Shown: piece by piece, positions 8,468 to 16,108 of the stretch
Numbering within the stretch: position 1 is the stretch's first letter
How the letters are laid out: each line of letters opens with the position of its first letter
Assembly (NCBI GenBank): GCA_964519955.1
Contig: CAZFLM010000008.1
Coordinates: 1 to 64,000 of the forward strand
Direction: 5' to 3'
From: CAZFLM01 sp964519955
GTDB taxonomy: Bacteria > Armatimonadota > Chthonomonadetes > Chthonomonadales > CAJBBX01
DNA length: 64,000 nt
The notes under the pieces: model-generated
Told to the model about the DNA's origin: nothing
Seen by the model: only the letters and a program-made list of their open reading frames with translations
The model's database searches: none
Position numbers and translations under genes: made by a program

Positions 8468-10462
8468 CTATGGCCAGAACGCGTAGGTCGGATTGCCCGA
8501 GGCGATGCCGTAGATAGTCCACAGACTGCCCAGGACGCACTCGCCGAGGATGATCCCCAGGAACAGCGGCAGAGCCTGCCGGTAGGCGCGCAGCCCGCCG
8601 TAGCGGAGGATGCAGAGCTTGATGATCCACGCGACCATGAGCGGCAGCCAGAGCAGGCCCAGCGACCACGAGCTGGATACGGCATAGCCGACGGGGTGGA
8701 ACGGGAACCAGGCTACCCGCAGGCGCAGCATGTTGAGCAGCAGCGTGACACCGAGGCCGACGCCGATCGCTACCTGCGTGTTGAACTGCTGCTGCTTCGG
8801 CGAGGGGGTGCTGACCCAGCCGGACATGCGGTTCCACGGCTCGCCGCCGAAGATCATCTGCACGTTCGGGGGAGCGACCTTCTCCGCCGCGCCCACCTGG
8901 TAGGTCTGGTGCAGGTCCGCCCAGAACGCGCAGAGGGCGCCGAACACGATGGCGAGCAGCATCGCGCCGAACAGCGGCCGGTACTTGCCGCCGATGCGCT
9001 CGGCCATCTTGAAGCCCTCGAGCTGGATCGGCATCGGGTGCGAGCGGTACGCCCGGTTGAAGCCGTAGAACATCGAGAACATCGCCAGGTCGGAGCGCGG
9101 GATCTGGTTGGAGTTGGTGATCGCCGGGATGATCGAGTCCGGCCCGGCCATGTGCAGGTCGTGGGCAGGCGGGCCCAACTCCGCCCGCATGCGGGTGATG
9201 GCGATGGCCAGCGTGAAGTAGATCGCGAAGAACGCGCCGATGTACGTCCAGCTCATCTTGCAGGCGTAGCAGAAGCCGAAGATGGCCGCGCACCCGACGA
9301 CGATGCCGATGACCGCCAGCCGGTAGGGGAGGGCCTCACGCGCGTCGCCCAGGTCAGTCTTCCAGTTGAGCATGCCCTGGAAGATACGCACGAAGTGGCT
9401 GCGGCTCACGTAGAGCGCGAACAGCGCGAGGCCGCAGTAGGCCCCGAACGACTGCGCTTCCTTGTACGGGAAGCCCGGGATCTCCGAGTAGCCGAACATG
9501 GCCCCGAAGACCGATTCCGCACGCCACACCCAGGCGAAGAACCACACCGAGAAGAGCAGGTCGACCGGCAGCAGCATGCCCAGCGCCACGCCGAACGGGT
9601 AGATGGCGATCGGCGTCCACCCGATGGCGTTCCACGGCGGCTGCGTGACGTACGTGTTCAGGTCCTGCGCCCCGTCGAAGCGCTTGAGCGGCAGCAGCGG
9701 AAGCTGCGGGTACATGTACGCCAGCCCGTTCCACATGTGGAGACTGCCCGCAACCGCGATGCCCCACCAGAACAGCTTGTTCTTGAAGAGCTGTGTCTTC
9801 GGGCTCACCATCTCGAGCGGCAGCGCCACGAGCGGGTAGGACAGGCGCTCGTTCTCGGTCCACTGCCGGCGCAGCAGCGTGTTGATGCACAGCATCACCA
9901 GCACGAGGAGCGAGAGGAAGGCGGTCCAACTCAGGACCGGGGTCAGCCACACACGGATGTTGTGCCACGTGTAGAACGACCCGGTGCCGATGTAGAACCC
10001 CTCCAGAGCCGTCTTGTCCGACACGGAGAGCCAGGAGGGCACATAGGGGATGATGTTGGTGGCCCACGCGTTCTCGGGGCGCGCGAAGTAGTGCACGTGC
10101 GCCATGATGGGCAGCAGCACCTCGATCATGTCGTGCCCGGTGATCGCCGATGCCAGCGCAAGCATGATGTAGCACGTTATGAGTTCGCCCGGATCGAGGG
10201 CGAGCCGAGGCAGGACGCGCCGTACCAGCGTGTTCAGGCCGATCAGCACGACGAGCAGGAAGACGACGTTGTAGAACAGCGAGATCGTCGTCGGATGGCC
10301 CGCGTACCGGATCACCTCCATGCGGATGACCCAGTAGGCGTTCAGCGGCATCAACAGCAATGCGATCAGGACCGCGCGCCAGGTCACCATGCGGGGATGC
10401 CGCTTGCCGGCGGAGGTCTCATCTGTCGGGGCGGTGTCGGGCCCGCGGCGGGGGTTAAGCAA
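8468..10462 (-). CDS. DUF6785/DUF6784-like polytopic membrane protein
   Basis: A protein of about 664 residues with at least a dozen hydrophobic helices. The N-terminal pattern PLNAYWVIRMEVIRYAGHPT and the aromatic C-terminus (LGSLWTIYGIASGNPTYAFW) are typical of uncharacterised membrane proteins annotated DUF6785/DUF6784, frequent in Armatimonadota and Planctomycetota. No transport substrate is known. I chose TTG at 10462 because an ACGAGG Shine-Dalgarno-like sequence lies about 9 bases upstream. ATG at 10390, just before the first helix, is the main alternative. It heads the operon that includes recN. Confidence 0.8.
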   Translation of the reverse strand: MLNPRRGPDTAPTDETSAGKRHPRMVTWRAVLIALLLMPLNAYWVIRMEVIRYAGHPTTISLFYNVVFLLVVLIGLNTLVRRVLPRLALDPGELITCYIMLALASAITGHDMIEVLLPIMAHVHYFARPENAWATNIIPYVPSWLSVSDKTALEGFYIGTGSFYTWHNIRVWLTPVLSWTAFLSLLVLVMLCINTLLRRQWTENERLSYPLVALPLEMVSPKTQLFKNKLFWWGIAVAGSLHMWNGLAYMYPQLPLLPLKRFDGAQDLNTYVTQPPWNAIGWTPIAIYPFGVALGMLLPVDLLFSVWFFAWVWRAESVFGAMFGYSEIPGFPYKEAQSFGAYCGLALFALYVSRSHFVRIFQGMLNWKTDLGDAREALPYRLAVIGIVVGCAAIFGFCYACKMSWTYIGAFFAIYFTLAIAITRMRAELGPPAHDLHMAGPDSIIPAITNSNQIPRSDLAMFSMFYGFNRAYRSHPMPIQLEGFKMAERIGGKYRPLFGAMLLAIVFGALCAFWADLHQTYQVGAAEKVAPPNVQMIFGGEPWNRMSGWVSTPSPKQQQFNTQVAIGVGLGVTLLLNMLRLRVAWFPFHPVGYAVSSSWSLGLLWLPLMVAWIIKLCILRYGGLRAYRQALPLFLGIILGECVLGSLWTIYGIASGNPTYAFWP

Positions 10463-10655
10463 GGGTATGCCTCGTTGCGTGTGTGTGGTAATGCCAATTT
10501 CGTCCTGGCAGTACCGGGTTCCTTCCGGACTAGCCCAGGATGTGCCCAAACCGGCGCCAACTCATCGGCCAAGCGCGGCATCAGGGCCAATCGGTCCGGT
10601 CCGTCCGCTACCGCCCGCGCCGCCGTGGACCGCCGCCGCCCTCGGCGGCAACCCG

Positions 10656-11777
10656 CTACCCGCCGAACACGTCCTGTACGGCCTCCAGGTACGCCGTGCC
10701 GTGCACGGTGTCCGGTAGGAGGTAGCTGCCCTCCGTCCACTCGTTCCAGGCGTTCAGCGTCACCATGGCGCACTCCGGGTGCCGGGCCGCGTACTCCTTG
10801 GCGCGAGCCAGCGCGCGACCGAATGCCTCCGGGGTGTTGCCGTCGAGGATCGAGGTGAACGGGTAGCCGCGCGCCTCATACGTATCCGAGACGATCGTGC
10901 GCGGGCTGGGATCCCATCCCATCGACACGTTGGGGTAGTACGGCGCCTCGAACCGGGCCGCGTACTCGTCCCATACCGCCGCGTTCCGTTCCAGGGCCCG
11001 CTCGTAGCTGCCGCGCGGGAAGCCGTCCGTGTTCGGGTCGTAGTGGTGTACCCAGGCGTACGAGCCGATGCTGTCGACCCCCAGCTCGCGCACCACGGAT
11101 GCCGGGTCGTCCAGCTTCAGCTCGCTCGGCAGGACCGTGACGCCCCAGACGATGGCGTTCAGGTGGAGGCCCGGGTGCCCGGCCCTTCGCGCCATCTCGC
11201 GGAACTCGTCGAGCGCGGCGCGCGCCTGGGGCAGCCCTCCGAGCCCGGAGATGAACGTGCCCAGCTCGTAGATGGAGAAGAAGGGCGCGCCGCCGATCCG
11301 CAGGTAGTTCGGCTCCCGGAAGTACCGATCCACGCAGGTGGCGGCGATGCGCCGGAACCCTTCCGCGCCGACTCGGCCCGGCGACAGCAAGTCCGGACGG
11401 TTGCGCCAACCGATCGGGTGGATGTCGATCCAGTCGTGGTTCGCCCACATCAGCGCGAACTTCAGCCGCTCGCGGTTGGCCGCCCGCAGGAAGCCCTCTT
11501 CGAGCGCGCGCTGAAGGTACGGGCCGTCTTCGTAGTGGTACCAGTCGAACAGGAAGCTCGTGACGCCGTGGTCCGCGGCCAGGTCGATCTGCCGCGCCGC
11601 CCACGCGGGGTCCGCCTCGTCGAAGGCGCCCCACTCCGGCACGATGGGCTGCGCGTGGCCCTCGAAGCGTGGGCGGGCGCTGCTGACCAACTCCCACTCC
11701 GTCCAGCCTGTTCCGTGCCAGCGCTCGTTGCGCGGATCGACGTGGTAGTTGGGGAAGTAGTAGGCCGCGATCTCCAT
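10656..11777 (-). CDS. WbsX / glycoside hydrolase family 99-like protein
   Basis: A 373-residue protein starting MEIAAYYFPNYHVDPRN and containing GWTEWELV, FALMWANHDW and the late motif TLNAWNEWTEGSYLLPD, all signatures of the WbsX family, whose TIM-barrel fold relates to GH99 endo-alpha-mannosidases. Members occur in O-antigen loci or act as glycan-active enzymes; the activity here is unknown. No signal peptide is visible, so it is probably cytoplasmic. ATG at 11777 is preceded by GAAAGGA. It stands alone on the minus strand, with a plus-strand promoter to its left. Confidence 0.9.
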   Translation of the reverse strand: MEIAAYYFPNYHVDPRNERWHGTGWTEWELVSSARPRFEGHAQPIVPEWGAFDEADPAWAARQIDLAADHGVTSFLFDWYHYEDGPYLQRALEEGFLRAANRERLKFALMWANHDWIDIHPIGWRNRPDLLSPGRVGAEGFRRIAATCVDRYFREPNYLRIGGAPFFSIYELGTFISGLGGLPQARAALDEFREMARRAGHPGLHLNAIVWGVTVLPSELKLDDPASVVRELGVDSIGSYAWVHHYDPNTDGFPRGSYERALERNAAVWDEYAARFEAPYYPNVSMGWDPSPRTIVSDTYEARGYPFTSILDGNTPEAFGRALARAKEYAARHPECAMVTLNAWNEWTEGSYLLPDTVHGTAYLEAVQDVFGG

Positions 11778-11905
11778 CGGTGGCGTCCTTTCGGAGGCGG
11801 GCGCACCCGCCATCACTCCACACTACCCGATGGCGCGGCTCCCGCGTGCACAGGCCGCGCCGAATGTCGCGCCTCGCTGCTGTGCCCGGCGGCGGCGAGC
11901 CGTTC

Positions 11906-11934
11906 TTGACAAGCTACGGGCAGCTTCGTATACT
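11906..11934 (+). promoter_or_regulatory. Consensus sigma70-type promoter
   Basis: TTGACA at 11906-11911 and TATACT at 11929-11934 are separated by exactly 17 bases. It drives the zinc-ribbon/L7-L12-like gene starting at 12014, giving a leader of about 70 nt. Confidence 0.8.
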
Positions 11935-12013
11935 GGGGGCCGAATCTGGGCTCATAGGGGGCGCAGCGGGCTTCGCCACGAGCGGAGCGCCGCGGCGCCG
12001 GGAGGCGACGACG

Positions 12014-12739
12014 ATGGCGAACGACAAGGTCAAGCGCTCCGAGTTGCTCGAGGATGCCTACGATCTGGGCATGACGCTGGTGATCCGGGGCGTGATCCTG
12101 GCGATCGTCTCCGCCGTGTGCCTCTGGCTGTTCAGCCGCATAGGCCTGTTCCCGCTGATGGTGCTGGCCGGCCTTGGCATCGCCGGCGGCGTGGTGGTCA
12201 TCGGCAACGGCGCCCTGAAGATGGTGCGCGCAGGCGAGACCGGCACGGTCACCGTGACCTGTCCATACTGCGACAAGCCGATGGAGTTCCTCAAGGAGCC
12301 CACCGAGGACTACGACTGCGACCACTGCGACCGGCGGGTGTACTTCCAGAACGGCAAAGTCGCGCCGGTGCGCCCGGTCAAGTGCACGATGTGCCAGGCC
12401 GAGTACCGCGTCTCCGTCGTAGCCCGCACCTTCACGTGCGAGCGCTGCAACCGCACCCTGCGCCTCGCCGGCGACAAGGTGGAGATCGTGGGCGAGGCCA
12501 GCGACGATGTCCTCCGCAACTACGACGTCCTGATCACCGAGGTCGGGCGCAACGGGACGGAGGTGGCGCTGGCGCTGCAGTCCATCCTGGTGTGCAACCT
12601 CCCCGAGGCGCGCCGGCAGATGCAGACCCTGCCGCTCACCGTTCTGCGGAATGTATCGGAGCGCAAGGCGGAGGCGATGCGCCGCAAGCTGCGCGACCTG
12701 GGCGCCGTGGCCGTCACCCGCCCGACCCAAGAGGCCTAG
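12014..12739 (+). CDS. Membrane protein with zinc ribbons and a ribosomal L7/L12-like C-terminal domain
   Basis: A 241-residue protein. Residues about 20-75 form two transmembrane helices. Residues about 80-165 carry CxxC pairs in order: CPYCDKP, CDHCDRR, CTMCQAE and CERCNR, consistent with two zinc ribbons. The C-terminal 60 residues (NLPEARRQMQTLPLTVLRNV followed by KAEAMRRKLRDLGAVAVT) strongly resemble the L7/L12 C-terminal fold, which binds translation factors in the ribosomal protein. The combination is unusual and I know no function for it. Its TAG stop lies inside the CTAG at the left border of MITE copy 2. The gene is probably co-transcribed with the glutaredoxin-like gene. Confidence 0.85.
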   Translation: MANDKVKRSELLEDAYDLGMTLVIRGVILAIVSAVCLWLFSRIGLFPLMVLAGLGIAGGVVVIGNGALKMVRAGETGTVTVTCPYCDKPMEFLKEPTEDYDCDHCDRRVYFQNGKVAPVRPVKCTMCQAEYRVSVVARTFTCERCNRTLRLAGDKVEIVGEASDDVLRNYDVLITEVGRNGTEVALALQSILVCNLPEARRQMQTLPLTVLRNVSERKAEAMRRKLRDLGAVAVTRPTQEA

Positions 12740-12816
12740 CCTGCATCATGCACGAGTGCAGTGGTGGGATGGGCCTCCGTGCCCGTCCGGTGCGACTCAT
12801 GAATAGGTCAGGCTAG
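12736..12816. mobile_element. MITE-like element, copy 2
   Basis: An 81-base segment with CTAG at 12736-12739 and 12813-12816. It is colinear and in the same orientation as the copy at 2985-3065, with two mismatches. It is inserted at the stop codon of the preceding gene, so the protein sequence is unaffected but the gap to the next gene is lengthened. Confidence 0.85.
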
Positions 12817-12834
12817 GCGCAGGAGCTGAGCAGC

Positions 12835-13161
12835 GTGTCAGAACCGGTCCTGGCCTACACGACCTCGTGGTGCCCCGACTGCCGGCGCTCCAAGCGCGTG
12901 ATGACGCGCCTCGGCGTGGCCTTCACCGAGATCGACATCGAGGAGGAGGCCGGCGCCGAGGAGTGCATGCGCGCGGCGAACGGCGGCAGCGGCAAGGTGC
13001 CGACCATCGTCATCGGCGACTGCGTCCTCGTGGAGCCGACCGACGAGGCGCTGGAGGAGGCGCTCTCCGCCCGGCCACGGGCCGACGCGGCGCCTGGTGG
13101 GGCCGAGTTGGAGGCCGAGGGCGAGTGCTGCCCGCTCTTTGGGCCTCCTGGAGATCGCTAG
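12835..13161 (+). CDS. Glutaredoxin-like thiol-disulfide protein
   Basis: A 108-residue protein of thioredoxin fold, glutaredoxin type. The CPDC active-site motif lies near residue 13 and is followed by the beta-strand FTEIDIEEE. A cis-proline motif (KVPTIVIGD) is near residue 55. The C-terminal extension ends with ECCPLFGPP, adding an extra vicinal Cys pair. It would reduce disulfides in the cytoplasm. GTG at 12835 is used because AGGAG lies 10 bases upstream, and no ATG fits. The MITE separates it from the upstream zinc-ribbon gene. Confidence 0.88.
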   Translation: MSEPVLAYTTSWCPDCRRSKRVMTRLGVAFTEIDIEEEAGAEECMRAANGGSGKVPTIVIGDCVLVEPTDEALEEALSARPRADAAPGGAELEAEGECCPLFGPPGDR

Positions 13162-13196
13162 CCTATCGGCAGTCCACGAACGCTGAGACAAACGAA

Positions 13197-13224
13197 CGGG
13201 CCACCCCACGACTGGGGTGGCCCG
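13197..13224. terminator. Strong hairpin between convergent genes
   Basis: GGGCCACCCC and GGGGTGGCCC form an 11-bp GC-rich stem (with a flanking C-G pair) around a 6-base loop. It lies between the glutaredoxin-like gene (+) and the zinc-ribbon membrane gene (-). Read on the minus strand, the stem is followed by TTCGTTTGTCTC, so it best terminates the minus-strand gene but may act in both directions. Confidence 0.75.
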
Positions 13225-13248
13225 CTTCACTTCGGCAGTGCCGGCAGC

Positions 13249-15270
13249 CTAGGCGTCCGGCTTGCGGAACATGTCGGCGAAGAACCAGCCGAAGAAGCAC
13301 GCGAAGATCATGATGTGAGCGAATATGTGCGTGCCCCAGTCCGGCTGCGCACCTGCCAGCACGATCGGCGGCGTGAACACCATCGGCGACGAGAAGCACT
13401 GCACGAAGCTGAAGCCTCGGGCCAGGTCCATCGGCAGCCGCAGGAAGATGTACGAGAGCCCGACCGCGATCATCGCCGGGTTGCCGCCGCCTCGCAGAAC
13501 AGAGAGCACGATGTAGGCGGCCGTGCCAGCGTACGGACCCAGGATCAGGAACAGCGCGCCGGCGAGGCCAACATCGTCGTCCTCGTCGTACCGGAATCCA
13601 ACAACACGCAGGAGCGGAAGCGCGAACCCCGCGCCGAGGTTGATGAGCGCCAGGAAGAGCAGGTACCACGACGGCATCGCGCCGACGAGGAAGTACCCCG
13701 CAATGGCGGCCACTGCCAGGCCCGCCGTGTAGATGAAGACCTGGCGGAACTGGTCGCGCTTCTCCTCGGCCTCCTCGACCTCGATGCTGACCGGCCCGAC
13801 CTCGGCCTCGCCGGTGTCTGGGTCGTAGTGGGTCTGCGAGATCGGATCGAAGACCTTATCTGCGTAGTACTTCGACTTCTGCGCCTGGAACTGGCCGAGC
13901 TGCGGCGCGCCGGGGTGCCCCGGCTGGGGCTGTGGCGCTGCCGGCGGAGGCGCCACTGGCGGCGGGTTCACCGGCACACCAGGCGGCGGCGCCACGATGG
14001 GGCCGGGCTGCGCCTTGTCGCGCTTGTTCACCGGCTGGCGCACCGACTTCTTCTGTCCCTGGTGCGTGATGGTGACCGTACCGGCCTTGCCCGGGTTCAT
14101 GGGCGGCAGATTCCGCATGTCGCGCCGGCACCAACTGCACCTGTCCGCGGTATCGGACTCCATTCCGCACCATCGACACATGTAGCGCCCCGGCGCACGC
14201 GGAAGCGTGGTCGTGATGCCGGGCACTGGCTGCTGCTGCTGGGCCGGCCGGGCAGGGGGCTCTTGCCGCAGGTTGACGCGTCCCTGCTGCGGAACGGCGA
14301 TCGGCGGCATCGCGTCTTCGTCGTCGGTGGCCGCGATTGGCGGCAGGTCGATCTGCAGCGGCCCCGAGGGCGCCTGGTGGTCGTCATCGAACTCGCCCAG
14401 AGGCACCGCGGTCGGGCGCACGAGCGGCTGTGGCGTCTGAGCGGTCGGCGCGACGGGCTGCGCGACCGGCCTGGGTGGCGGCGCGGTGGGCGGCTGCACC
14501 TGTGGGATGGGCCTCGTCGGAGGCGGCGTGAACGCGGGCGGCGGCGTTGCGGCGGGCGCCTGCGGTCTCGCCAGCGGCAGCGGCGTGCCGATCGGCTTCC
14601 TGATCGGGATGGCCTGCAGGTCCGGGCGATCGGGAACGGCAGGCGCACCACCCGTGCCGGGACGCAGCGGCGGCGGCGTGAAGGTGGGCGGTGTGGGCGC
14701 GGTCTCCGCAGGCTTGGCTACCGGCGGAGGCGTGAAGGCGGGCGGCGCAGGCCTGGGCGCCGGCTCGTCCTGCTTGGGGGCAGGCGGCGGCGCGAAGACC
14801 GGTGGCGCGGCGGGCCGCGGCGGCGCGTCGGACGGCGGCGCCGAAGGCTGCGAGAAGACCGGCGGTTTGGCAGCCTTGGGGGGCGCATCGGACTGCGGAA
14901 CGAAGATGGGCGAGACCGCGGGCTTCGGCGGCGCCTCGGCATCCGCTGCTCGCGACGAGGGCGGCGTGAACGCAGGCGGCGCTGGCCGAACTGGGGTTGC
15001 CTGAGCAGGCGGCACAGCTTGGCGAGGGGCAACGGACTGCGGCGTAGCCGGGCGCGCCGGCCCCGTGAACGGGAACGGGCTCAGGTCGTCGTCGAGGTCG
15101 TCGTACGCAGGAACCGCGGCCCCAGGCACAGTGCCCGCCGGAGTTGCGCTCAACGGCGGTTCCGCGGTTCTGCCTTGGGCCGATGCGTCGGTTGCAGTTG
15201 CGAAGGGGCGGCTGCACCAGCTGCAAGCGTCGCTGGTCTCGCTCTCCAGGCCGCACCATTTACAGAACAT
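13249..15270 (-). CDS. Double zinc-ribbon, proline-rich, multi-pass membrane protein
   Basis: A 673-residue protein of unknown function. An N-terminal zinc ribbon (MFCKWCGLESETSDACSWCS) is followed by about 330 residues rich in Pro and Ala with recurrent FTPPP, then a second, near-identical zinc ribbon (MCRWCGMESDTADRCSWC, near residue 365). A second Pro-rich linker and a KYYADKVFDPISQTHYDPDT segment lead into four or five transmembrane helices. The two ribbons share W-C-G-E-S and C-S-W-C, suggesting internal duplication. Topology suggests the long arm is cytoplasmic, which is inference. It stands alone on the minus strand. Confidence 0.85.
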   Translation of the reverse strand: MFCKWCGLESETSDACSWCSRPFATATDASAQGRTAEPPLSATPAGTVPGAAVPAYDDLDDDLSPFPFTGPARPATPQSVAPRQAVPPAQATPVRPAPPAFTPPSSRAADAEAPPKPAVSPIFVPQSDAPPKAAKPPVFSQPSAPPSDAPPRPAAPPVFAPPPAPKQDEPAPRPAPPAFTPPPVAKPAETAPTPPTFTPPPLRPGTGGAPAVPDRPDLQAIPIRKPIGTPLPLARPQAPAATPPPAFTPPPTRPIPQVQPPTAPPPRPVAQPVAPTAQTPQPLVRPTAVPLGEFDDDHQAPSGPLQIDLPPIAATDDEDAMPPIAVPQQGRVNLRQEPPARPAQQQQPVPGITTTLPRAPGRYMCRWCGMESDTADRCSWCRRDMRNLPPMNPGKAGTVTITHQGQKKSVRQPVNKRDKAQPGPIVAPPPGVPVNPPPVAPPPAAPQPQPGHPGAPQLGQFQAQKSKYYADKVFDPISQTHYDPDTGEAEVGPVSIEVEEAEEKRDQFRQVFIYTAGLAVAAIAGYFLVGAMPSWYLLFLALINLGAGFALPLLRVVGFRYDEDDDVGLAGALFLILGPYAGTAAYIVLSVLRGGGNPAMIAVGLSYIFLRLPMDLARGFSFVQCFSSPMVFTPPIVLAGAQPDWGTHIFAHIMIFACFFGWFFADMFRKPDA

Positions 15271-16108
15271 TCAGCGTCTCCTCGACTTCGCTCCGCACCG
15301 CACCTCTCGAGGCGTCATGGAGAGCCGTTCCGAGCTCTTCACTACAGAGGAAGACACGCTCCTAATACTTCGCGAGATGATCTCGGAGGCCCGCATCACC
15401 CGCTAATTCCGGCCGCGGCGCTTCGCAGAACGCAGCAACATGGGCTCCCCTATACCCCGGGGCCACGTCGCCAGCGTTCTGAGGGGGAGAACACTATACC
15501 GTCCACGTGCCCAACTCTCCTGCTCGTCATCTTCGGTGGCGCCACAACGCGCTGCCCGCTTGGCGCCGCCCGAGGCCCGAACCCAACAGTGGAATGGCCG
15601 CCGGCGCGCAGATAGAGCAGACCACGCGTGTATTATAGCCGCTCAGCCGAGGTGAGTCAACGCATTCCTGCTCGGGTCGCGTCACACCCATCCGCCGCTC
15701 CGGGCGCTTCCGCCCCGCCTCGGTTCCATTATCGGTCGTTTCGCTCCGCAAGGCTAGCGACGGCTCTGCCCTGCATGATTTGCCAGGTTGACCGGTCGCC
15801 CCGGTTGTGATACACTATCCCCTGCCTGTCGGGAACCGGTGCTCCCGCTGGCTGCAACTCGGCAACGTGAGCGCGGCAGCGGTGAAGCGCGAGGCGGCCC
15901 GGACATGCCCGGCTCCTCAGCTCTCTCCGGCAAGCGTGCGTATCCCCGCGCACGCTTCGGCGCAAGCCTCCCCTGCAACATGGCATCGGCGCGGGCGTTT
16001 GCCCGGGCCGCCGATGGGCTGTGCGCCCTCTGACACGTCCGCCGCAATCGGTATCCCAATGCAGGTACATGGCGACCGGCGCCTGGTAGCGCCGGGGGAG
16101 GGGACGCG
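15271..16108. other. 838-base intergenic region with one strong promoter
   Basis: No convincing gene is visible. An in-frame ATG at 15317 would give only 29 residues, ending at 15406, with no clear ribosome-binding site. The region holds the promoter at 15788-15816 and about 290 bases of GC-rich leader before the lipoprotein gene. I compared the leader by eye with cobalamin, c-di-GMP and other common riboswitch cores and found no match. Confidence 0.5.
15788..15816 (+). promoter_or_regulatory. Sigma70-type promoter of the large lipoprotein gene
   Basis: TTGACC (15788-15793) and TACACT (15811-15816) are spaced 17 bases apart. It faces the lipoprotein gene at 16109 and implies an unusually long 5' leader of roughly 285 nt. 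Confidence 0.65.

Noticed and set aside
8024..10858. Plus-strand 944-residue open frame across recN and the DUF6785-like gene
   Set aside because: It is antisense to two clear genes and their boundary, with composition typical of a shadow frame.
15820..15990. Possible cobalamin riboswitch, from the GGAACCGGTGC-like start
   Set aside because: The other conserved parts (GCCACTG, the B12-box AGTCAGGATAC) are missing.
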